Shown: one piece after another, positions 57,894 to 64,000 of the stretch
How positions within the stretch are numbered: position 1 is the first letter of the stretch
Layout: every line of letters begins with the position of its first letter
Origin: Gammaproteobacteria bacterium
GTDB lineage: Bacteria; Pseudomonadota; Gammaproteobacteria; Pseudomonadales; Azotimanducaceae
Direction: 5' to 3'
NCBI GenBank assembly: GCA_018656865.1
Contig: JABHYO010000150.1
Coordinates: 1-64,000, forward strand
DNA length: 64,000 bases
Made by a program: the position numbers and the translations under genes
The notes under the pieces: model-generated
Database searches by the model: none
Told to the model about the DNA's origin: nothing
What the model saw: only the letters and a program-made list of their open reading frames with translations

Positions 57894-59108
57894 TCATGAG
57901 AGCAGCTGGACGCGCCCGGAAAGATACTTGCCGTTACCATGACAGGTCAGTTCTTCCACCCTGTGAAGGTCTACCGGCGCGGACAAGCCTTTAAGCGCCA
58001 CCTTACCCAGGCTCTTTACCCTGATCCAGGGACGCAGCAGTCGAAAAGTGCTTTCAGAAATCACAATCTCATCCCGGCCTGCCACACCCTCAATCCGGCT
58101 AGCCTGATTCACCGCACTACCAAGAGCCGTATAGTCCATTCGTTCAACACAACCGAAGCTACCGACCAGACAGTAACCCGTGTGGATGCCTATTCGGATA
58201 TGTATGGTTCGACCTGTCTCCCAGGGTGTCGACATCTGCCGCAACTTGTCTCTCATATCCACTGCCATCGATACGCAGGCATAGGCGTCCGCAACCGGCC
58301 CATCGGAATCAGGATCACCAAAGAAAATCATCATGCCGTCACCCAGAAACTTGTCGACTGTACCGCCATAGATACCTGCAATTTTGGTCATGGCTTCAAG
58401 ATAAGCATTCAGCCATCTGGCGACAGCTGTTTCATCAACGGTATCCATCAAGTGGGTAAAACCTTCTATATCAGAAAAAAATACCGTCAGACGCTTTCTC
58501 CGCACCTGTGGCGTACTCTCCCAACGATCCAACTGTGGTGCGATGAACGGCCTCAACCTCTCTTTCGCCTGTTCAAGTTCATGCCTCAACGAGAACTCTC
58601 GTCTGTGTTCCGTATTGAGGCGCGAGGTCTCCCGATAGACGAGCCAGGCAATGTAGCCCGAGTAGACGAGCAAACAGGCGAAACTCACCAGGTCCAGGTC
58701 TCTCACACCATCTGTAAGGTAGTACCGACCGGTAAGCCAGGCACCACCAAAACAGAGTGGCGTGCCTATAGCCAATGCCACCGGACCGGCGACGATAACA
58801 ATACTGACGGTAAGCATGGTAACCAGAACAATACAGGCTGTGGGCGAATACCCAACCATGCCGACGACCAATCCAGTCAACAGCGCGTCTACGACAAGAG
58901 ATCGACGAATAATGTCTGTTGAAGCGCTTACCCGTTGAAGAAGCAACTGGACCAAATAAGGGTAGACGAAACAAATAGCCGCACCAACAAGGCAGGCAAC
59001 CGATCCCGCATACTGTGAAGCAACGAGGAGGATTACAGCCGCCATCATCCAGGCCAAGATCCTTGGACGATTGATGGCGTCATACAGATATTTCTCTGAA
59101 GACTGCAT
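57894..59108 (-). CDS. Membrane class III adenylate cyclase (MASE-type sensor)
   Basis: A 404-aa protein with about six hydrophobic helices in the first 180 residues, a short helical linker, and a class III cyclase domain (about 200-385). Metal ligands are in FSDIEGFT (near 210) and LGDGMMIFFG; substrate Lys is in VDKFLGDG, and the transition-state residues are in SAVNQASRIE. The Lys and the Asp in RMDYTALG favour ATP, so cAMP is the likely product. The layout is like Pseudomonas CyaB. hemE lies 48 bases downstream; no Vfr/Crp gene is in the window. The membrane signal is unknown. Confidence 0.85.
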   Translation of the reverse strand: MQSSEKYLYDAINRPRILAWMMAAVILLVASQYAGSVACLVGAAICFVYPYLVQLLLQRVSASTDIIRRSLVVDALLTGLVVGMVGYSPTACIVLVTMLTVSIVIVAGPVALAIGTPLCFGGAWLTGRYYLTDGVRDLDLVSFACLLVYSGYIAWLVYRETSRLNTEHRREFSLRHELEQAKERLRPFIAPQLDRWESTPQVRRKRLTVFFSDIEGFTHLMDTVDETAVARWLNAYLEAMTKIAGIYGGTVDKFLGDGMMIFFGDPDSDGPVADAYACVSMAVDMRDKLRQMSTPWETGRTIHIRIGIHTGYCLVGSFGCVERMDYTALGSAVNQASRIEGVAGRDEIVISESTFRLLRPWIRVKSLGKVALKGLSAPVDLHRVEELTCHGNGKYLSGRVQLLS

Positions 59109-59205
59109 CGGTTCATCTTCAAAGATAATCCGCGCTAAAACGACACCCTGGCGAGGCAGTTAATGTAAGCCTTCTACTGCCGTTTCTGTGGGAAGAAGCT
59201 GACTG

Positions 59206-60405
59206 TCAGTCGCCACCTGCAGCGAGATCAATATCCACTTCGAGTTCTACATCAGCCTCATAGTCAGTGCCTTCAATGTTAAAGCCGTGCAATCCCAGGA
59301 AAGCCTGTCGGTAGCCTGAAAAATCTGCCAGGGAATCCAAATTGCTCTCGTCTACCATCGCCCACTTATCAGCGACAAAGGTCTGAATATCAGGAGCGAG
59401 TTCCAATTCGTCCATACGGATTCGACCCTCATCATCAGTACGCAACTCACCCCCCCCATAGAGTTGCGTATCGAATAGGCGGGTTGTCTGTTCAATGCAG
59501 CCTTCATGTGTTCCCGCATCCTTCATGGCCTTGAAAAGCAGGGACAGATAGATAGACATTCCAGGGATGGCAGACGCCGCCTGGGTCACCAGCCCCTTCA
59601 TGACCGCCACATAGGCACTGCCACCAACTTCCGCCAAAGGCTCGACCAGGGCTTTCCTGGCACGATCCAGATCTTCCTTGGCTCTTCCTATCGTGCCGTG
59701 ATGATAGATCGACCAGGTTACTTCACTACCAAGGTAGGTATAGTTGGTTGTGATGCATCCCGGCGCCAGAAGTCCTCTTTCTTTCAGCGCGTGAATCCAC
59801 AGCTCCCAGTCTTCACCACCCATGACCTTAATCGTGTCGGCAACCTCCTCATCACTCGCCGGTTCAAGTGAAACATCTCTCATTACGCCGGTATTGAAAT
59901 CTATTGTCCTGCCTTCGAAAGGCTCCCCAACAGGCTTCAGTGTCGATCTCACAACTTCGCCATCCGGCATCTGCCTTGCGGGCGCGGCTAATGAATAGAT
60001 CACCAGGTCAACCTGTCCTAAGTCCCGCTCGATAACGTCGCAGGTGGCCTGTTTGATCTCTTCGGAATAGGCGTCACCGTTAATATTCGCAGCATAATGC
60101 CCTTTCGCCTTTGCTGCTTCGGTAAAAGCCGCTGTTTTGTACCAGCCTGGCGATGCTGTTCTGTTTCCCGAGGCAGGTCGTTCAAAAAAAACTCCAACGG
60201 TGGAGGCACCGTAACCAAACGCTGCGCTGATTCTCGACGCAAGGCCATAGCCACCGGATGCTCCAATAATCAGAACATTTTTCGGTCCTTCGCCTCGAAC
60301 GGAGCCAGATTCAACATGCCTTATCTGATTTTCGACGTCTCTGGCACATCCTGCCGGATGGGCAGTTGTGCACAGAAATCCTCTTATACGTGGTTTGATG
60401 ATCAT
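59206..60405 (-). CDS. fabV: Enoyl-ACP reductase FabV
   Basis: NADH-dependent trans-2-enoyl reductase, 399 aa, the last step of each fatty-acid elongation cycle. The start MIIKPRIRGFLCTTAHPAGCA is the family hallmark. The Rossmann motif IGASGGYGLASRISAAFGYGA is unusually long, and the catalytic Y(X)8K is YHHGTIGRAK near residue 235. FabV replaces or accompanies FabI in Pseudomonas, Vibrio and others and is not inhibited by triclosan. Lgt follows 8 bases away. Confidence 0.95.
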   Translation of the reverse strand: MIIKPRIRGFLCTTAHPAGCARDVENQIRHVESGSVRGEGPKNVLIIGASGGYGLASRISAAFGYGASTVGVFFERPASGNRTASPGWYKTAAFTEAAKAKGHYAANINGDAYSEEIKQATCDVIERDLGQVDLVIYSLAAPARQMPDGEVVRSTLKPVGEPFEGRTIDFNTGVMRDVSLEPASDEEVADTIKVMGGEDWELWIHALKERGLLAPGCITTNYTYLGSEVTWSIYHHGTIGRAKEDLDRARKALVEPLAEVGGSAYVAVMKGLVTQAASAIPGMSIYLSLLFKAMKDAGTHEGCIEQTTRLFDTQLYGGGELRTDDEGRIRMDELELAPDIQTFVADKWAMVDESNLDSLADFSGYRQAFLGLHGFNIEGTDYEADVELEVDIDLAAGGD

Positions 60406-60413
60406 AACGACAA

Positions 60414-61196
60414 CTAATTCATTCCTTTCCGATAACTATAGGCCATAAATCCGGTCCCCAGAAGCACCATCGGCAACGACAATAACTGTCCGGCGGTTAC
60501 CGAGTCGAACAGGATGAAACCCATATGGGTATCCGGCTCGCGAAACAGCTCAGTGAACAGACGCAATGTGCCATATCCAATGAGAAACAAACCCGATACC
60601 GCCATTTCCGGACGTTGACCACGAGCAAAAATCCAGAGGATCGTAAACAACACCGGGCCTTCAAGGATCGCCTGGTACACACTGGATGGATGTCTGCCGA
60701 CGATGTCTCCGGGATAGATAACCGCCCACGGCACTTCTGTTACCCGCCCCGGCAGCTCCGTATTAATAAAATTACCAATACGTCCACATCCGAGCGCCAA
60801 CGGAATGGAAGGCGCAATGAAATCCGTTACTGCAAAGAATGTCTGTCCCTGACGACGCGCGAACACGGCGACACCGATAAGCACGCCGATCATACCGCCA
60901 TGAAACGACATTCCCCCTTCCCAGATTCTGATGATCGACAGCGGATTTGCCACCAGATTTTCAATGCCGTAAAAAAACCCATAGCCAATCCGCCCACCCA
61001 GTAGAACACCAAGCACCGCGTAGAATACGAGATCAGACAGTTCCTCAGCCGTATATCCACTTCGGTACTGCCGGTTCCGATAGCCCAACGTCCACCAGAC
61101 CATGGAGATACCAACCAGGTATGAAATTGCATACCAGTGAATACTGACGGGTCCAAGACTGATTGCCACCGGGTCTACTACCGGATACTGCCACAT
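60414..61196 (-). CDS. lgt: Prolipoprotein diacylglyceryl transferase
   Basis: Seven-helix inner-membrane enzyme that attaches diacylglycerol from phosphatidylglycerol to the lipobox Cys, the first lipoprotein-maturation step. ATG 61196 (MWQYPVVDPVAISLG) gives 260 aa; the track start at 61316 overlaps the divergent NRDE gene. Motifs: GGRIGYGFFYG, MSFHGGMIG with the essential His, and the Lgt signature GRIGNFINTELPGR. Stop lies 8 bases before the fabV start. Confidence 0.94.
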   Translation of the reverse strand: MWQYPVVDPVAISLGPVSIHWYAISYLVGISMVWWTLGYRNRQYRSGYTAEELSDLVFYAVLGVLLGGRIGYGFFYGIENLVANPLSIIRIWEGGMSFHGGMIGVLIGVAVFARRQGQTFFAVTDFIAPSIPLALGCGRIGNFINTELPGRVTEVPWAVIYPGDIVGRHPSSVYQAILEGPVLFTILWIFARGQRPEMAVSGLFLIGYGTLRLFTELFREPDTHMGFILFDSVTAGQLLSLPMVLLGTGFMAYSYRKGMN

Positions 61197-61284
61197 GTGA
61201 TGCCAGAGATATGATAAGGAATACGCATTATCCGTTATCACGGGCCTCTGATAAACTCGCGTTTTTATCAGACCCCAACACCTC

Positions 61285-62016
61285 GTGTGCCTTATCCTTT
61301 TCGCCGTTAATCCCAATGAGCGCTTTCGGTTGATCGTCGCTGCAAATCGTGACGAACTTTATGCCAGACCAACAGTCAATGCGGACTTCTGGCCAGAACA
61401 TCCCGATATTCTGGCCGGACGCGATGAAAACATGGGTGGGACCTGGCTAGGTATAGACCGGCAGGGAAGATTCGCTGCAGTGACAAACTTCCGCGAAGAA
61501 CCGCCGGCTCCTTTGCCACCAAGATCCAGAGGCGACCTCCCGCTCAACTTCCTGAATGCAGACACCACTCCCCTCGACTATGTGAAGGACGTGTCCACAC
61601 GCAGCGAAACCTACCGTGGCTTCAATCTCATTGTCGCCGACAGCCAGTCCACCCTCTACTACGGTAATCGCGCTGGCAATCCTAGAGAGCTTGCAGACGG
61701 CTACTATGGCCTCAGCAACCAGGTACTAGACTGCGACTGGCCCAAGGTTATCGAAGGGCGCCAAAGACTACAAAAAAAGATGGAGAGTGATGCTGACGAT
61801 CTGTCTGAGTCGCTTTTTGAACTTCTCCTGAGTTCAGGCGACGACCGTGAATTCTCAAATAGCTTCATCAGCGGTGACGAGTATGGCACCAGAGCAGCCA
61901 GTGTGGTCTTGAAGACACATGACGGTGAAATCTACTTTGAGGAGCGGAACTTCGGTCCTGGCGGGAAATTCCTGAATTCCAATGGCTACAATTTCAATTG
62001 TGGCTACGACTCCTGA
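61285..62016 (+). CDS. NRDE family protein (TANGO2-like)
   Basis: A 243-aa protein starting at GTG with Met-Cys, so Cys2 could act as an N-terminal nucleophile as in Ntn hydrolases. The NRDE signature is AANRDELYARPT; GGTWLGIDRQGRFAAVTNFRE follows. The eukaryotic homologue TANGO2 has been linked to haem and lipid handling; the bacterial role is unclear. Divergent from lgt; the last 23 bases overlap the convergent ptsP gene. Confidence 0.88.
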   Translation: MCLILFAVNPNERFRLIVAANRDELYARPTVNADFWPEHPDILAGRDENMGGTWLGIDRQGRFAAVTNFREEPPAPLPPRSRGDLPLNFLNADTTPLDYVKDVSTRSETYRGFNLIVADSQSTLYYGNRAGNPRELADGYYGLSNQVLDCDWPKVIEGRQRLQKKMESDADDLSESLFELLLSSGDDREFSNSFISGDEYGTRAASVVLKTHDGEIYFEERNFGPGGKFLNSNGYNFNCGYDS

Positions 62017-64000
62017 CGATATTTCCCAGCCCGGCTTTTCGCATTTCTTCGTCAACATAGTTCTTGATCAGGTAAGCGTTATCCATCTCCAGCGTCTTCG
62101 AGAGGATATTTTTCGCCTGATCCAGGGCGAAGTGACTCAGTGCGTGCTTTACCATCAGAAGATTAGTTGAATTCATCGACAAGACATCAAAACCCATTGC
62201 CATCAACAGCAATGCGGCCGAAGGATTTCCCGCCATTTCCCCGCAAATCCCGATAGCTTTGCGCTCATCATGCGTAACCTGGACCACATGATTTAGTGCA
62301 TGGAGTACTGCGGGATGAAATTCCTGATATAGCTCCGCTACCTGCGCATTGTTTCGGTCGACAGCCAGCATGTACTGAATCAGGTCGTTACTGCCAACGG
62401 AGAGGAAATCAACGCGCTTTATAATATCCCGAGCCTGAAAAACCGCCGCCGGCACTTCGATCATGACACCGACATCGGGCATCTCAACTTCAACACCCTC
62501 TTCGACAATTTCCCGATAGCACTGAGCGATCAAGCGCTGGGCCTCGTCTATTTCCGCCGTGCTGCTGACCATAGGCAACATAATTCTAAGGTCAGAATCG
62601 ATACCTTCGTTTGCCCGAATCATGGCACGTACCTGGGCGAGGAATATTTCCGGGTGATCTAATGTGACACGAATGCCACGCCAACCCAGGAATGGGTTTT
62701 CTTCCGAAATGGGAAAGTAGGACAAAGCCTTGTCACCGCCAATATCCAATGTCCTCATGGTCACAGGACGCGGTGCAAACGCCTCAAGATGTTCCCGGTA
62801 GATGACTCGCTGTTCTTCCTCTGTAGGAAAGCGATCATTCATCATAAACTGCGTTTCCGTCCGATACAGCCCGACCCCCTCGGCACCGCGATCCAGCGAG
62901 CGTGCGACATCGGTCATGAGTCCGGTATTGACCCAGAGTCTTACGCGGTGACCGTCTTTGGTGTGACATGGTTCATCCGCTTTGACGACCAGACCCTCTA
63001 CCAGAGCAGCTTCTTCTCGGGCAACTCGCTCGTAGTACTTTTTCTCTTCCCGTTTCGGGTAAGTGATGACAACACCTTCAAACCCGTCAATGATGACCGG
63101 GGCACCGTCAAGCAGTTCTATGGGAAGATCTTCCACACCCATGACTGTCGGCGCACCCATCGCCTCCGCGAGTATCGCGACATGAGACTTACCCGATCCT
63201 TTGACAGAAACAAAACCCATTAAACGATCCCTGGGCACCATGGCGAGGTCCGCCGGTGTGAGTTCCGTGCTAACAAGGATAGTCTTCTTAGGATACTTCT
63301 TGCGCCTTGTGTCGACAGACTGAAGATGAGCCAGAACCCGGTTACCCAGATCACGAACATCTGTACCCCGTTCACGCAGGTAGACATCTTCCATCGCTTC
63401 GAAGTTGTCAACGTGCACCGTGATCACCTTGCGCAGTGAACTCTGTGCCCACTCACCCGCTTGAATTCTGTCGACAACCTCACCGGTGATGGCCGAGTCA
63501 TCCAGCATATGCAGGTAAGCGTCGAACAGCGCAAGCTCTTCCGGTTGCAGTCGATCTTCCAGTTTTGCCGCAATAACTGAGATGTCCTCCCGGGTTTTCT
63601 CGATTGCCCGCCGAAACAGCGCAACTTCCTTATCAATGTTGGCGGCCTTTTTCTCGGGAATGTTGTGCAGTTCTGCTTCGGGGTAGGTCACAACAACAGT
63701 ACCCATTGCTACTCCAGCGGCTCCCTGCATGCCCTTGAAACGAGCTGACGTTGGCTTTCCCCGACCTTGAAACGCCAGAGCGCCTGTCGCTTCGGCGTGC
63801 GCGATAACCCCCGCCAGCTGCGCCGACAGTGTGATCAGAAAGGCTTCTTCGCTCTCATCGAAGCGCCGGGTCTGCTGCTGCTGAATGATGAGAACACCGA
63901 GAATTTTACGATGGTGGATAATTGGCACACCAAGAAAAGCGTGGAATGGTTCTTCACCGATTTCCGTGAAATGCCGGTGACGAGGGTGATCCTGGGCGTC
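61994..64000 (-). CDS. ptsP: Nitrogen PTS enzyme I, PtsP (EI-Ntr), 5' end cut off
   Basis: PEP-protein phosphotransferase starting the nitrogen-related phosphorelay. The frame stays open to the window edge (668 codons seen), so the track start at 63928 (a GTG) is internal. Residues before it (HFTEIGEEPFHAFLGVPII) complete the GAF domain, which can bind glutamine or 2-oxoglutarate in relatives. The EI domain has the phospho-His in GKSHVAILAEAMGAP, and PEP-binding motifs LDIGGDKALSYFP, NPFLGWRGIR and the Cys of GICGEMAGNP. About 90 N-terminal residues are missing. Confidence 0.93.
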   Translation of the reverse strand, partial: DAQDHPRHRHFTEIGEEPFHAFLGVPIIHHRKILGVLIIQQQQTRRFDESEEAFLITLSAQLAGVIAHAEATGALAFQGRGKPTSARFKGMQGAAGVAMGTVVVTYPEAELHNIPEKKAANIDKEVALFRRAIEKTREDISVIAAKLEDRLQPEELALFDAYLHMLDDSAITGEVVDRIQAGEWAQSSLRKVITVHVDNFEAMEDVYLRERGTDVRDLGNRVLAHLQSVDTRRKKYPKKTILVSTELTPADLAMVPRDRLMGFVSVKGSGKSHVAILAEAMGAPTVMGVEDLPIELLDGAPVIIDGFEGVVITYPKREEKKYYERVAREEAALVEGLVVKADEPCHTKDGHRVRLWVNTGLMTDVARSLDRGAEGVGLYRTETQFMMNDRFPTEEEQRVIYREHLEAFAPRPVTMRTLDIGGDKALSYFPISEENPFLGWRGIRVTLDHPEIFLAQVRAMIRANEGIDSDLRIMLPMVSSTAEIDEAQRLIAQCYREIVEEGVEVEMPDVGVMIEVPAAVFQARDIIKRVDFLSVGSNDLIQYMLAVDRNNAQVAELYQEFHPAVLHALNHVVQVTHDERKAIGICGEMAGNPSAALLLMAMGFDVLSMNSTNLLMVKHALSHFALDQAKNILSKTLEMDNAYLIKNYVDEEMRKAGLGNIVRSRSHN

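Noticed and set aside
57939-58922. 327-aa plus-strand ORF
   Set aside because: Antisense to the adenylate cyclase gene, with a His/Arg/Thr-rich composition typical of shadow frames.
61197-61316. N-terminal extension of lgt
   Set aside because: It covers the divergent NRDE gene start and adds residues unlike Lgt; ATG 61196 fits the family.

Overview
The window reads as a chromosomal segment of a free-living gammaproteobacterium of the Pseudomonas / Oceanospirillales / Cellvibrionales kind. From memory, the gene order of most of it follows the Pseudomonas aeruginosa chromosome: rlmB-rnr-tRNA-Leu-purA-hisZ-yjeT-hflC-hflK-hflX-hfq-miaA-mutL-amiB-tsaE-nnrDE / queG-orn, then rhdA-psd, fimX / serB, parC-parE, yqiB, waaA, hldE, the waa/wap core-LPS operon, ilvE and glnE. 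Coding density is very high, with many 1-4 base start/stop overlaps and overlapping convergent 3' ends. No phage, IS element, CRISPR array or rRNA gene is visible.

Region 1 (1-18 kb): RNA and translation quality genes (rlmB, rnr), a tRNA-Leu(CAG), an orphan type IV pilin set in a field of palindromes, then a long minus-strand operon for purine and histidine synthesis, membrane proteolysis control (hflKC), GTPase HflX, RNA chaperone Hfq, tRNA modification (miaA, tsaE), mismatch repair, cell-wall amidase and NAD(P)HX repair. queG and orn face it.

Region 2 (18-32 kb): rhodanese and phosphatidylserine decarboxylase; the EF-P module (epmA, efp, epmB); a FimX-like c-di-GMP receptor; serB with a divergent Smp-like membrane protein; topoisomerase IV (parC, parE) and yqiB. 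A 382-bp gene-free gap before parC holds nested palindromes.

Region 3 (32-50 kb): lipopolysaccharide core assembly. It contains Kdo transferase waaA, hldE, a lipid A acyltransferase, two more glycosyltransferases, a methyltransferase, a wapO-type carbamoyltransferase, three kinase genes carrying four kinase domains, a glycosyltransferase made of two fused WaaG copies, waaC and waaF. The core is therefore predicted to be strongly phosphorylated and carbamoylated, as in Pseudomonas. An uncharacterised FAD oxidoreductase / aldo-keto reductase pair sits inside the region. The waaP-kinase junction carries the most unusual feature seen: three 20-bp repeats that each form a seven-codon ORF linked to the next by ATGA overlaps.

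Region 4 (50-64 kb): ilvE, glnE, a GspE/PilB-type ATPase, argA, hemE, a membrane class III adenylate cyclase, fabV, lgt, an NRDE-family protein and ptsP (cut by the window end). ilvE, glnE, argA and ptsP tie nitrogen regulation and amino-acid synthesis together.

No large undescribed system (defence island, secondary-metabolite cluster) is apparent. The novel-looking material is small-scale: the micro-ORF chain, the covarying palindrome repeats, the gene fusions, a His57-lacking Hfq and a miaA without a normal start codon at the expected place.
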